Assembly (NCBI RefSeq): GCF_900091595.1
Contig: NZ_FMCW01000028.1
Coordinates: 1 to 64,000 of the forward strand
Direction: 5' to 3'
Length of the DNA: 64,000 nt
Origin: Micromonospora haikouensis
GTDB lineage: Bacteria > Actinomycetota > Actinomycetes > Mycobacteriales > Micromonosporaceae
Program-made: the position numbers and the translations under genes
Notes under the pieces: generated by a model
Databases searched by the model: none
Seen by the model: the letters and a program-made list of their open reading frames with translations, nothing else
Told to the model about the DNA's origin: nothing
Part shown: piece by piece, positions 43,975 through 53,271 of the stretch
How positions within the stretch are numbered: position 1 is the first letter of the stretch
Layout of the letters: each line of letters begins with the position of its first letter

Positions 43975-44103
43975 ACACTGCCGACACTGCCGGCGCGGAC
44001 CGCCCGCGTTTGCCCGGGGCGGTGGCGGGAACGCGTCGCGCGGCCGGCTGGGCACGCCCGCCCGGCGGTCGGCGGCTCGCGGTGGGCTCGCGGTGAGGAG
44101 GTC

Positions 44104-44571
44104 GTGGTGGCCGGTCCGATGGCCCACGCGCGGGCCCGACGCAACCCGGCCGACGGCCGGGCGCCGGTGCGGCGTGCCGCAGCCACCGTCGGCGTGGTCT
44201 TCCTCCTGGTCGGGCTGGTCGGCTTCGTCCCGGGGATCACCACCGACTTCGGCGACCTGCGCTTCGCCGGCCACGGCTCCGGGGCGAAGCTGCTCGGGGT
44301 GTTCCAGGTCTCGGTCCTGCACAACGCCGTGCACCTGGCCTTCGGGCTGGCCGGCCTGGCGCTGTCGCGCACGTGGGACGGGGCGCGGACGTTCCTGATC
44401 GGCGGCGGGGCGATCTACCTCGTGCTGTGGCTCTACGGCCTGGTCGTCGACCACGGCAGCGGCGCCAACTTCATCCCCGTCAACAACGCCGACAGCTGGC
44501 TGCACCTGGTCCTCGGCGCCGGCATGATCGCGCTGGGCGTGCTCACGACGCGCGACCGCCGGCCCCGCTGA
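44104..44571 (+). CDS. DUF4383 membrane protein
   Basis: A 155-residue protein with four membrane helices (AAATVGVVFLLVGLVGFVPG, VLHNAVHLAFGLAGLALS, LIGGGAIYLVLWLYGLVVDH, WLHLVLGAGMIALGVLT). LLGVFQVSVLHNAVHLAFGL and NNADSWLHL are DUF4383 hallmarks; His residues lie within the membrane-facing segments. Function unknown. GTG start after GAGGAGGTC. Confidence 0.92.
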   Translation: MVAGPMAHARARRNPADGRAPVRRAAATVGVVFLLVGLVGFVPGITTDFGDLRFAGHGSGAKLLGVFQVSVLHNAVHLAFGLAGLALSRTWDGARTFLIGGGAIYLVLWLYGLVVDHGSGANFIPVNNADSWLHLVLGAGMIALGVLTTRDRRPR

Positions 44572-44648
44572 GCGCGCCGCCGTTCCGTTTCACCCGGCAC
44601 CACGCCGGGTACGTCCGGGTCACCCCGAGACGGAAACGAGGACCACGC

Positions 44649-45380
44649 ATGCCGAGCCGGATCACCTGCGAGGTCCGCGACGAGTCGCCCGTGACCGTCG
44701 TACGCATCGCCGGCGCGCTCGACCTGGCGACGATGCGGACGGTGCACCGGGTGCTCGACCGCTGCCTCACCGCCCAGCCGGACGCGCTGGTGGTCGACCT
44801 CCACGACCTCACCGTCCGGGACGGGCTCGCGCTGTCGGTCTTCGCCGCCGCCGCCCGCCAGGCGGCCGGTTGGCCGGCGGTGCCCGTCGTGCTCTGCGCG
44901 CCACCGGCGCGAACGGCCAGCTGGCTGACCCAGTCGAGGGTGTGCCGGGGGCTGCCGGTGCAGCGGGACTGCGCCGAGGCGACCCGGACGGCGGGGGCCG
45001 CCGCCGCGCCCCGGCTGCGGGTCCGCCTGGAACCGGTGGCGGGCGCGTGCCGGCGGGCCCGGGAGCTGGTCGCCGACGCCTGCGGCCGGTGGCACCTGCC
45101 GGAGCTGGTCGGCCCGGCCTCGGTGGTGCTCAGCGAGCTGGTCGGCAACGTGGTCCGGCACGCCGGCACCCCGATGCAGGTCACGCTGACCCTGCGCCGG
45201 CCGTACCTGCAGGTGGCCGTCGCGGACGGCAGCCGCGCCGCGGCGCGCGCGGCGACGCGGACGGACCTGCGGGCCGAGGGCGGCCGGGGCCTGCTGCTGG
45301 TGCGGGAGCTGGCCCAGCGCTGGGGCAGCGCGCCGGTGGTCGACGGCAAGGTGGTCTGGGCGATGCTGCCCGCCACCTGA
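44649..45380 (+). CDS. STAS domain fused to an anti-sigma-type ATPase domain
   Basis: A 243-residue fusion. Residues 1-105 form a STAS domain (VTVVRIAGALDLATMRTVHR, ALVVDLHDLTVRDGLALSVF), though the phospho-acceptor position reads RDGLAL rather than the usual DSxGL. Residues 118-243 form a GHKL HATPase_c_2 domain (VGPASVVLSELVGNVVRHAG with the N-box, GGRGLLLVRELAQRWGS for the G-box). Antagonist and anti-sigma kinase are normally separate partners, so the fusion may be self-regulating. The sigma-B/F-type gene at 47622 is a candidate target 2.2 kb away. ATG 44649. Confidence 0.88.
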   Translation: MPSRITCEVRDESPVTVVRIAGALDLATMRTVHRVLDRCLTAQPDALVVDLHDLTVRDGLALSVFAAAARQAAGWPAVPVVLCAPPARTASWLTQSRVCRGLPVQRDCAEATRTAGAAAAPRLRVRLEPVAGACRRARELVADACGRWHLPELVGPASVVLSELVGNVVRHAGTPMQVTLTLRRPYLQVAVADGSRAAARAATRTDLRAEGGRGLLLVRELAQRWGSAPVVDGKVVWAMLPAT

Positions 45381-45542
45381 CCCGCCGGGTCGCCCGGCTG
45401 CCGGTGGACGCGGTCGTGTTCACGGTGACGGAGACCCGCCCACCTGCGAATTGACCGAAATTACCGCTCTCGCCTGGTTACATAGGGAGAGGGGCGGGTA
45501 GGCACGCCCGTCCCTTTCTGTCGCCACGACGGGGTGAGAAGC

Positions 45543-47546
45543 ATGCCCAAGCGGGTAACCACGGAGCCTGCCCGAGACCGAGGGCCCGCGATCCTCGCGC
45601 CGGCCCGCTTCGGCGGCTTTCCCGGCCCGGTCCGCCCGGCCCTGCCCGGAGCCAAGCTGATCAAGCTGATCGGGACCACCGACGCCAAGCAGATCGGCCT
45701 GCTCTACCTGGTCACCTCGTTCGTCTTCTTCCTCATCGGCGGGGTGCTGGCCTTGCTGCTGCGGGCCGAGCTGGCCCAGCCGCGCATGCAGTTCCTCTCC
45801 CCGGAGCAGTACAACCAGGCGTTCACCATGCACGGCACGATCATGCTGCTGCTGTTCGCGACGCCGCTGGTGTTCGCGTTCGGCAACTACATCGTCCCGT
45901 TGCAGATCGGCGCGCCGGACGTGGCGTTCCCCCGGCTCAACGCCTTCGCGTACTGGCTCTACCTGTTCGGCGGGACCCTGGTCGTCGGCGGCTACGCCAC
46001 CCCGGGCGGGGCCGCCGACTTCGGCTGGACGGCGTACACGCCGCTGAGCCGGATGGAACACTCCCCCGGCATCGGCGGGAACCTGTGGATCGTCGGCCTG
46101 GCCATCTCCGGCCTCGGCACCATCCTCGGCGCGGTCAACCTGATCACCACCACGCTGACCCTGCGCGCCCCCGGCATGACCATGTTCCGGATGCCGATCT
46201 TCACCTGGAACATGCTGCTGACCAGCGTCCTGGTGATCCTGGTCTTCCCGCTGCTGGCCGCCGCCCTGTTCGCCCTGGCCGCCGACCGGCTGCTCGACGC
46301 GCACGTGTTCGACCCGGCCACCGGCGGCCCGATGCTGTGGCAGCACCTGTTCTGGTTCTTCGGCCATCCCGAGGTCTACATCGTGGCGTTGCCGTTCTTC
46401 GGCATCATCACCGAGATCATCCCGGTCTTCTCCCGCAAGCCGATCTTCGGCTACACCGGGCTGGTGCTGGCCACCGTCGCCATCACCGTGCTGTCGATGA
46501 GCGTCTGGGCGCACCACATGTTCGCCACCGGCCAGGTGCTGCTGCCGTTCTTCAGCATCCTGAGCTACCTGATCGCCGTGCCCACCGGGGTGAAGTTCTT
46601 CAACTGGATCGGCACCATGTGGAAGGGGCAGCTCACCTTCGAGACGCCGATGCTGTTCGCCGTCGGCTTCCTGGTCACCTTCCTGCTCGGCGGGCTCACC
46701 GGGGTCCTGCTGGCCAGCCCGCCGGTCGACTTCCACGTCACCGACTCGTACTTCGTGGTGGCGCACTTCCACTACGTGCTGTTCGGCACCATCGTCTTCG
46801 CCGCGTTCGGCGGGGTCTACTTCTGGTTCCCGAAGATGACCGGGCGGCTGCTCGACGAGCGGCTGGGCAAGCTGCACTTCTGGACGATGTTCGTCGGCTT
46901 CCACGCGACGTTTCTGGTGCAGCACTGGCTCGGCAACGAGGGCATGCCCCGCCGGTACGCCGACTACCTGCCCGGCGACGGCTTCACCACGCTCAACATG
47001 ATCTCCACGGTCGGGTCGTTCGTGCTCGGCGCGTCCACGTTGTTCTTCATCTACAACGTGTGGAAGTCCTGGCGGTACGGGGCGATGGTGTCGGTCGACG
47101 ACCCGTGGGGCTTCGGCAACTCGCTGGAGTGGGCGACGACCTGCCCGCCCCCGCTGCGCAACTTCGACCGGATGCCCCGGATCCGCTCCGAGCGCCCCGC
47201 CTTCGACGCCAAGTACGGCCGCCTCGTCTCCGACCTGGGCCGGGACCTGCCGCAGCGCACCACGAAGCCGCCGCAGAGCTTCGCCGAGGAGCTGCACCAC
47301 GAGCGGCACGCGCCCGAGTCGCCGGCCGCCGAGGGCGCGCACGGCGCCCGGGAGGCCGTCGCGTACCAGCCCGCGCCGCAGTCGGGCGCGCGGCCGGTGG
47401 ACGTGCCGGAGCCGGAGGAGGTGCGCCGGCCCAGCTTCGACGAGTCCGACGCCCCGGAGCCGGGCGGGCTCGGCGCGGAGCGGGCCCCGCAGGAGAACGA
47501 GCGGTGGCGGCACCCGCACAGCCGCGGCGACTCGACGGAGCCGTGA
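45543..47546 (+). CDS. ctaD: Cytochrome c oxidase subunit I
   Basis: A 667-residue haem-copper oxidase core subunit of the aa3 type, with 12 membrane helices. Haem a His is in FTMHGTIMLLLFATP, the cross-linked Cu-B His-Tyr in WFFGHPEVYIVALP, Cu-B His pair in VWAHHMFATGQ, and haem a3/a His in VVAHFHYVLFGT. It reduces O2 to water and pumps protons. The C-terminal 100 residues are a long hydrophilic, Glu/Pro/Arg-rich extension. Subunits II and III are not adjacent, as is common in actinobacteria where ctaD stands alone. ATG 45543. Confidence 0.97.
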   Translation: MPKRVTTEPARDRGPAILAPARFGGFPGPVRPALPGAKLIKLIGTTDAKQIGLLYLVTSFVFFLIGGVLALLLRAELAQPRMQFLSPEQYNQAFTMHGTIMLLLFATPLVFAFGNYIVPLQIGAPDVAFPRLNAFAYWLYLFGGTLVVGGYATPGGAADFGWTAYTPLSRMEHSPGIGGNLWIVGLAISGLGTILGAVNLITTTLTLRAPGMTMFRMPIFTWNMLLTSVLVILVFPLLAAALFALAADRLLDAHVFDPATGGPMLWQHLFWFFGHPEVYIVALPFFGIITEIIPVFSRKPIFGYTGLVLATVAITVLSMSVWAHHMFATGQVLLPFFSILSYLIAVPTGVKFFNWIGTMWKGQLTFETPMLFAVGFLVTFLLGGLTGVLLASPPVDFHVTDSYFVVAHFHYVLFGTIVFAAFGGVYFWFPKMTGRLLDERLGKLHFWTMFVGFHATFLVQHWLGNEGMPRRYADYLPGDGFTTLNMISTVGSFVLGASTLFFIYNVWKSWRYGAMVSVDDPWGFGNSLEWATTCPPPLRNFDRMPRIRSERPAFDAKYGRLVSDLGRDLPQRTTKPPQSFAEELHHERHAPESPAAEGAHGAREAVAYQPAPQSGARPVDVPEPEEVRRPSFDESDAPEPGGLGAERAPQENERWRHPHSRGDSTEP

Positions 47547-47565
47547 GCCCGCCGGGCTCCGGGGT

Positions 47566-47618
47566 GTGAGAAGGGCTCCCCTCTCTACCTCAGGCGTTAA
47601 CAGGGGGCCCTTCCTTTC
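47566..47618. repeat. Intergenic palindromic repeat, copy D (degenerate)
   Basis: GAGAAGGGCTCCCCTC, then CAGGCGTTAACAGGGGGCCC and TTCCTTT. The GTTAAC and right arm are kept; the left arm and the GAAAG part of the core are altered. It fills the convergent junction between ctaD and the sigma factor gene. Confidence 0.7.
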
Positions 47619-47621
47619 GCC

Positions 47622-48476
47622 TCAGCCGCGCTTCGTCACCGGTTCCGTCTCGGCCGGGCCGTTCTGCCACGGCGGCGGGGCGTCGGCCAGCATCGCCTGC
47701 CGCAGCCAGGTCAGCGCCCGCGACAGCAGCCGGGACACGTGCATCTGGGAGATGCCGAACCGGGCGGCGATCTCGGCCTGGGTCTGGTTGCCGTAGAAGC
47801 GCATGGCGAGGATCCGCCGCTCCCGCCAGGGCAGCCGGTGCAGCAGACCGCTGACGGTCACCCGGTCGTCGACCGACTCCAGCGCGTTGTCGCTCTCGCC
47901 GACCAGGTCGCCGAACTCGGCGGAGCTCTCCCCGCCGACGGGCGCGTTGAGCGAGGCCGGGCTGTAGCCGGCCGCCGACTCCAGGGCCGCGAGGATCTCC
48001 TCCTGCGGCGTCTCCAGCCGCTCGGCCAGCTCGGCGACGGTGGGGGCCCGGGACAGCTCGCTGGTCAGCGCGGCGGTGGCCTGCCCCACCTCCAGGATCA
48101 GGTCGCGCAGCCGGCGGGGCACGTGCACCCCCCAGGTGCGGTCCCGGAAGTGGCGCTTGATCTCCCCGACGATGGTGATCGCCGCGTACGCGGTGAACGA
48201 GCCCCGCTCCGGGTCGTACCGGTCGACCGCGTTGACCAGACCGAGGCGGGCCACCTGCTCCAGGTCCTCCAGCGGCTCGCCCCGCCCCCGGTAGCGGCGG
48301 GCGAGCCGGCCGGCGAACGGCAACGCGAAGCGCACCAGGTCGTCGCGGGCCTCCTGCCGCCGCTCGGGGGGCAGGCCCTCGATCCGCGCCGCGTACGCCA
48401 GCGCCGCCGCGTCGAGATCCTCCAGCCCCCGGTCGGTGGGGGGTGGTGCCGTGGTCGTGCTGGGCTGTCCGAACAT
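47622..48476 (-). CDS. RNA polymerase sigma factor, SigB/SigF/SigG group
   Basis: A 284-residue group 3 sigma factor. Region 2: LVRFALPFAGRLARRYRGRG, EPLEDLEQVARLGLVNAVDR, YDPERGSFTAYAAITIVGEI, KRHFRDRTWGVHVPRR. Region 3: LSRAPTVAELAERLETPQEE. Region 4: RLPWRERRILAMRFYGNQTQ, AEIAARFGISQMHVSRLLSR. This group controls stress, development or sporulation genes in actinobacteria and is usually held by an anti-sigma kinase. ATG 48476 follows GGGAGG. The STAS-ATPase fusion at 44649 is a possible regulator, by proximity only. Confidence 0.94.
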   Translation of the reverse strand: MFGQPSTTTAPPPTDRGLEDLDAAALAYAARIEGLPPERRQEARDDLVRFALPFAGRLARRYRGRGEPLEDLEQVARLGLVNAVDRYDPERGSFTAYAAITIVGEIKRHFRDRTWGVHVPRRLRDLILEVGQATAALTSELSRAPTVAELAERLETPQEEILAALESAAGYSPASLNAPVGGESSAEFGDLVGESDNALESVDDRVTVSGLLHRLPWRERRILAMRFYGNQTQAEIAARFGISQMHVSRLLSRALTWLRQAMLADAPPPWQNGPAETEPVTKRG

Positions 48477-48753
48477 CCGCGCCTCCCTCAGGAAGGTCCC
48501 CCGCCCGGGTCGGGAAACCGGACGTGCGCGTGGTCGAGCCACGCACCGGGCCGGAAGTGGGTCACATGACGGGATCCGTCGAGGAGCGGCGACAGCGGGC
48601 TGCGCAGCCTTGCCCGGCCGTCGCAGCCAGCGGTGTTCCCGCTCCGTAGGTACTCAATCACGCCGGCCCGGGTTCGCGAGGATGATTCGGCCGGTCGGTG
48701 CGACCGACTGGGCGCGCCGCCCGGGACGTCCCGCGGCGCGGCGGACGAACCGG

Positions 48754-50193
48754 TCAGCCGACCACCAGGCCGTGCCGGGCGCCGCCGGCCCGGAACGCCT
48801 CGACGGCGGTCGCGGCGGGCAGCGGCGGCGGGGCCGGCAGGTCGTACGGCTGGGCGCGGAGCACCTCGGTGGCCCGGCGGGTCGGCACCGTCGCGACCGG
48901 GTAGCCCCGGGCGGCGGTGCGGTCCAGGGCCCGGCGGCGGCGGCCGAACGCGGCCACGGCCAGCCACTGCGGCAGGCCCGCGAGGGCCGGCGAGCGCATC
49001 CCCGGCGACTCCGGGAGCACGTCCACGGAGCTGAACGGCTCGCTGCCGGCCAGCCACCACTCGGCGGCGTCGACGGTGCGCCGGGTGGCGTTCTCGCACC
49101 AGTACGGCACCAGCCCCGCCCGCACCACCTGCCACGGGTCGAGCAGCCGCCCGCACTCCACGACGAGGCGGTCGCCCGTCTTGCCGGCCCGCCGCAGCCA
49201 TCCCCGGTACAGGTCGGCGACGGCGGCGCTGAGCGCCTCCGGCCGGGGGAAGAGCACCCGGTGCACGCTGTTGCCCCGCCGCCCGGCCCAGTCCCGGACG
49301 GCGAGCTCGAAACCGGGCTCCACGCCGTGTTCGGCGTAGCCCTGCGGGCAGGCGACCTCCGGGGGCTGCCAGCGGGCCCCGTCGCCGCCGACGCAGCGGA
49401 GCACCTGGCGCAGGATGTGCGAGTCCGGGTGGAAGTCCACCGGGTCCAGGCCGCTGGCCGGGGAGCCGGCCTGGAAGCTGTGCCCCCGTCCGGCGTCGTA
49501 CACCGGCCAGGTGCGGGCGTCGCGCAGCAGCAGCACCGGGGCGTCGGGCGCGAGGCGGTCGGCGAGGAACCGGGCGTACGCCGTCGGCAGCGACTGCCAG
49601 CGCACCGTGAGGGAGACGGTCGCCCCGGACAGCGGGCCCCGGCTGGCCGGGCAGTGCACCTGGCGTACGTGCACGTCCGGGTTGTCGGCCAGCAGCCGGC
49701 CGGCGAGCGCCGCGCCGTGGTCGAGGGCGGCGTCGGGCCGGTCCACCGCGCCGCCGCTCCAGTGCACCGTCGTCTCGAAGGCGGCGGGCAGCCAGGGCAC
49801 CCCGAGGGCGACCGCCAGGTGCACGGCCGCGCCGTGCGGCGAGCCGAGCACCACGCCCGGGTAGCACCGGCGCGGGTACTGGTCGACGATCCACCGGGCG
49901 ACCCGGTCGGCGTCGACCTCGGCCGCCTGGTCGGGGGTGAGGGCCACCCGCCCGGCCGCCCGCGCGGCCGCGCCCCGGCGCACCGGCTCGGGGGCGCCCG
50001 GGAAGCGGGACGGCACGCCCGGGTTCCACAGGTCGGCGCAGTCCTCCCCGCGCAGGGCGCGCACCGCGGCGGCGACCATGATCCGGGCCGTGCTGCCCGC
50101 CGTCATCACCCGGTCGCCGGCAAGTCCGGCCCCGTCCGCCGTGAGGTCCGGGCGCACCGTGTGCGCCGGTCCGGACCCGCCTCGTTCGCTCAC
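48754..50193 (-). CDS. Hypothetical protein, unrecognised
   Basis: A 479-residue soluble protein with no signal peptide or membrane helix. Notable segments are VARWIVDQYPRRCYPGVVLG, SPHGAAVHLAVALGVPWLPA, FETTVHWSGGAVDRPDAALD, FLADRLAPDAPVLLLRDART, LFPRPEALSAAVADLYRGWL and LVVECGRLLDPWQVVRAGLV with PYWCENATRR. The SPHGAAVHLA stretch and several conserved Cys/His/Trp suggest an enzyme, but I recognise no family. The start is uncertain: GTG 50193 is used; ATG 50106 is an alternative. A strong hairpin lies between it and the upstream ThDP enzyme gene, so it is transcribed alone. Confidence 0.7.
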   Translation of the reverse strand: MSERGGSGPAHTVRPDLTADGAGLAGDRVMTAGSTARIMVAAAVRALRGEDCADLWNPGVPSRFPGAPEPVRRGAAARAAGRVALTPDQAAEVDADRVARWIVDQYPRRCYPGVVLGSPHGAAVHLAVALGVPWLPAAFETTVHWSGGAVDRPDAALDHGAALAGRLLADNPDVHVRQVHCPASRGPLSGATVSLTVRWQSLPTAYARFLADRLAPDAPVLLLRDARTWPVYDAGRGHSFQAGSPASGLDPVDFHPDSHILRQVLRCVGGDGARWQPPEVACPQGYAEHGVEPGFELAVRDWAGRRGNSVHRVLFPRPEALSAAVADLYRGWLRRAGKTGDRLVVECGRLLDPWQVVRAGLVPYWCENATRRTVDAAEWWLAGSEPFSSVDVLPESPGMRSPALAGLPQWLAVAAFGRRRRALDRTAARGYPVATVPTRRATEVLRAQPYDLPAPPPLPAATAVEAFRAGGARHGLVVG

Positions 50194-50307
50194 CACGCGG
50201 CCCGGCTTCCCGTCCCGATGGGGTCTAAACGGGGCGTCCGCCCTCGCGCGTGCCCGCTGGGCGGGTCGTCCGGAGCCGGACCGCGGGCCGGCCCTGGGGC
50301 GTACGCG

Positions 50308-50354
50308 CGGGCGGCGTGGCGGTCCCCGGAATCCCGAGACCGCCACGCCGCCCG
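50308..50354 (-). terminator. 17-bp hairpin after the ThDP enzyme gene
   Basis: Arms 50308-50324 and 50338-50354 pair perfectly with a 13-base loop, 40 bases past the stop of the minus-strand gene ending at 50394. Confidence 0.8.
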
Positions 50355-50393
50355 GCGTGCCGTAGGTGGGTCACGCGCCTGGCCCGGGGCGGG

Positions 50394-52154
50394 CTACACG
50401 AGGTCCTCCGCCTCGACGGCGACCCGGTTGTCGAGCATCCGCCCGTGGACCCGCCGGGCCGCGTCGCCGCCGGCGAAGAGGCCGCGCAGGTCGGCCAGGG
50501 CCGGTTCCGGGGGGCGCAGCGCGACGGTCGGGTCGACCACGGCCTCCAGCACGCTCGGCCGGTCCGCCGCGAGGACCTCGTCCCACGCCGCGCCGACCAG
50601 CTCCGGCCGGTCCACCCGGACCCCGTGCAGGCCCAGCAGGCGGGCCCAACCGGCGTACGGGACGTCGGGGCGCCGGCCGGCCACCCCGGCCGGCGGGCGG
50701 CCGTCGCCCACCCCGGAGTTGTCGCGGTTGTTGAGCACCAACACGACCAGCCGGGGATCCGACCACTCCCGCCAGTGGTGGGCCACCGTGATCAGCTCGG
50801 CCAGCCCGTTGAGCTGCATCGCGCCGTCGCCGGCGAGGGCGAGCACCGGCCGGTCGGGGCGGGCGAGCTTCGCCGCCACCGCGTACGGCAGGGCGCAGCC
50901 GGTCGACCCGAGGGTGCCGCAGAGGTGGGCGGTGACGCCGGGCGGCAGCTCCAGATGCCGGGCGTACCAGTAGACGACCGAGCCGACGTCGACGGCGACG
51001 GCCGCCTCCCGGGGCAGCCGGGCGGACAGCTCGTGCAGCACGAGCTGCGGGTTGACCGGCCCGGCAGGCTCGGCGGCGCGGGCCGCCGCCGCCTGCCGCC
51101 ACCGGTCCACCGACGCCTCCACCGTCTCCCGCCACGCCCGCCGGGGCCGGTCCGCAACGCGGGTCAGCAGGGCCCGCAGTGTCTCGGTGGCGTCGCCGAC
51201 CAGCGGCACGTCCACCGGGTAACGGTTGCCGATCCGCCGGCCGTCGATGTCGATCTGGACGGTGCGGACCTGGCCGGGCAGCGGATAGTAGTCGGTCCAC
51301 GGATCGTTGGTGCCGACCAGCAGCAGGGTGTCACAGCCGCCCATGAGCTGGGCCGCTGCGGTGGTGCCCACCTCGCCGAGCACCCCGGCGTGGAAGGGCA
51401 GCCGCTCGTCGAGCACCGGCTTGCCGAGCAGGCTGGCGGCCACCCCCGCGCCGAGCCGGTCGGCCAGCGCCACGATCTCGTCGCCCGCGCCGTGGCCGCC
51501 CTGCCCGACCAGGATCGCCACCCGGTCGCCGATGCCGAGCACCGACGCGGCGGCGGCCAGGTCGGCGTCGTGCGGCAGCACCCGCGCCAGGGGCTCCCCC
51601 GGCGTCGCCGACATCACCCCGGCGAACTGCGGGACCAGGTCGGGCACCGGGGCCACCTGCAACTCGCGGGGCAGCACCACGCAGGTGGGGCTGCGGGTGG
51701 CGGCGGCGGTGCGGAACGCCTGGTCCAGCACGGCGGGCACCTGAGCGGGGGCGCGCGCGTAGCGGACGAACTGGTTGCAGACGTCGCCGAAGAGGCGGCT
51801 CAGGCCGATCTCCTCGTGGGCGCCGCCGAGCGGGCCGCCGATGTCCTCGCCGACGATCGCCACCACCGGCTTGCTGTCCAGCTTGGCGTCGTACAGGCCG
51901 TTGAGCAGGTGCACGGCGCTCGGGCCCTGGGTGGCCAGGCAGACCCCGATCTCGCCGGTGAACTTGGCGTGCCCGCTGGCCATGAACGAGGCCGTCTCCT
52001 CGTGCCGGGCGGGGACGAACTCCGGGTCCCCGCCCGCACGGTCCAGGGCGGCGACGAGCGGGGCGACGGCGGCGCCCGGGCACCCGAAGGCGCGCGGCAC
52101 CCGCCACGCCCGTAGCCGCTCCACCACCAGGTCGGCGACCGTACGCTCAGCCAT
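50394..52154 (-). CDS. Thiamine-diphosphate-dependent oxidase/decarboxylase, PoxB-like
   Basis: A 586-residue ThDP enzyme with three domains. The Pyr domain has VPRAFGCPGAAVAPLVAALD and catalytic Glu in RHEETASFMASGHAKFTGEI. The central domain covers about 195-340, and the PP domain has the ThDP motif GDGAMQLNGLAELITVAHHW ending in LVVLVLNNRDNSGVG (GDG-N27-NN). It resembles pyruvate:quinone oxidase and acetolactate synthase relatives; the substrate is unproven. Its start overlaps the stop of the Vms1-like gene by 8 bases, so the two are translated together. Confidence 0.9.
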   Translation of the reverse strand: MAERTVADLVVERLRAWRVPRAFGCPGAAVAPLVAALDRAGGDPEFVPARHEETASFMASGHAKFTGEIGVCLATQGPSAVHLLNGLYDAKLDSKPVVAIVGEDIGGPLGGAHEEIGLSRLFGDVCNQFVRYARAPAQVPAVLDQAFRTAAATRSPTCVVLPRELQVAPVPDLVPQFAGVMSATPGEPLARVLPHDADLAAAASVLGIGDRVAILVGQGGHGAGDEIVALADRLGAGVAASLLGKPVLDERLPFHAGVLGEVGTTAAAQLMGGCDTLLLVGTNDPWTDYYPLPGQVRTVQIDIDGRRIGNRYPVDVPLVGDATETLRALLTRVADRPRRAWRETVEASVDRWRQAAAARAAEPAGPVNPQLVLHELSARLPREAAVAVDVGSVVYWYARHLELPPGVTAHLCGTLGSTGCALPYAVAAKLARPDRPVLALAGDGAMQLNGLAELITVAHHWREWSDPRLVVLVLNNRDNSGVGDGRPPAGVAGRRPDVPYAGWARLLGLHGVRVDRPELVGAAWDEVLAADRPSVLEAVVDPTVALRPPEPALADLRGLFAGGDAARRVHGRMLDNRVAVEAEDLV

Positions 52155-53271
52155 GTGACCGGCCGGGGGTGCCGGCGTCGACGTAGCGCAGCACCGCGCC
52201 CACCCCGTCGGTCAGCTCGGGCGCCTCGTCCGGCGCGAGCACGGTCAGCTCGGCGTCGGTGCCGACGAGCGCCCGCACCAGGGCCGCGTCGGCGCGTACC
52301 CGCCGGGGGTCGGCCACCGACACGGCGGTGAGCTGGCCCGGGTCGGTGGCGATGTCGGTCGGCTCGGGGCCGACCCACAGCTGCGCCGTCGACGACGGGT
52401 CGTCCACGATCAGCATCGTGTCGACCTGGTTGCGACGCAGCGCCGACACGACCGCGTCGAGGCCCGCCCCGACGTCCTCCTGCACGCCGAAGCGGTCCAG
52501 CGTCGCGGTGACCCGCTGGTCGGCCACCTCGGCGATGGTCTGCACGGTGACGTCGTCCATCAGCGCCGGGTCCGCCCCGGCGTGCCGCGACCCGGCGTCG
52601 GTACGCACCAGCACGTCCTGCCAGCGCTCCGGCAGCTGGGCGGCGATCATGCCGGTGGCCCGCACGTCGCCGGCGACCACCACCACCTCCGCGCCGACCT
52701 TCTCGGCCAGTTCCACGGTGGCCGCCGCCGCGTCGCCGGCGTTGTGGTGCCAGGCCTCCATGGCGGCCCGCTGGTAGCGCGACTGCGACCAGCCGCCCGG
52801 GCTGACGCGGCGCAGCGGGAAGTCCTCCCGCCCGGTGACGTGGGCGCGGCGGGGCACCCCGCCGGCGCTGACGGCCACGGCGTCCGCGCCCCTGCGGTCG
52901 GCCAGCACCCGCACCCAGGCGACCTGTTCACCGCGCTGGGCGAGCAGCGGCATGGTGTGCGGCAGCTCCGACACGGTCGCCAGGTCCCGCAGCGGCGGGG
53001 CGGACAGGTACTCGGTGAGCACCGCGCGGCCCCGGGTGGCGAACACGGCGATGCCGTAGTCGCCCGCCATCGGGTCGTGGCCGCGGACGACCCGTTCGAC
53101 GGCGTCCACGGTCGGCGCGTCGGCGCCCTGCTCCAGCAGTCGCCCCTTGAGGGCCCGCCAGCGCAGGTCCAGCGCGGGTCGGGCGTCGTGGGTGTCCCGG
53201 GAGGCGTCCAGGTAGACCGAGCACCACGGCCCGGGACGGTCGTAGAGCGGGCGCAGGAAGGACAGCTGCAT
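52147..53271 (-). CDS. Vms1/baeRF-type eRF1-like protein
   Basis: A 374-residue protein of the bacterial eRF1-like group, related to mycobacterial Rv2629 and eukaryotic Vms1. The motif GGWSQSRYQRAAMEAWHHNA (Q163) matches the GxxQ active site of Vms1, where it cleaves peptidyl-tRNA. Domain 2-like VGAEVVVVAGDVRATGMIAA and a C-terminal L7Ae-like part (QVDTMLIVDDPSSTAQLWVG) follow. A role in ribosome rescue is possible but untested for this subgroup. The ATG is at 53271. It leads the operon with the ThDP oxidase. Confidence 0.85.
   Translation of the reverse strand: MQLSFLRPLYDRPGPWCSVYLDASRDTHDARPALDLRWRALKGRLLEQGADAPTVDAVERVVRGHDPMAGDYGIAVFATRGRAVLTEYLSAPPLRDLATVSELPHTMPLLAQRGEQVAWVRVLADRRGADAVAVSAGGVPRRAHVTGREDFPLRRVSPGGWSQSRYQRAAMEAWHHNAGDAAAATVELAEKVGAEVVVVAGDVRATGMIAAQLPERWQDVLVRTDAGSRHAGADPALMDDVTVQTIAEVADQRVTATLDRFGVQEDVGAGLDAVVSALRRNQVDTMLIVDDPSSTAQLWVGPEPTDIATDPGQLTAVSVADPRRVRADAALVRALVGTDAELTVLAPDEAPELTDGVGAVLRYVDAGTPGRSHG

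Noticed and set aside
45451..45487. TTGACC ... GGTTAC as a sigma-70-type promoter of ctaD
   Set aside because: Spacing to the candidate -10 element is 19 or more bases and the hexamer is poor; cannot be supported from sequence alone.
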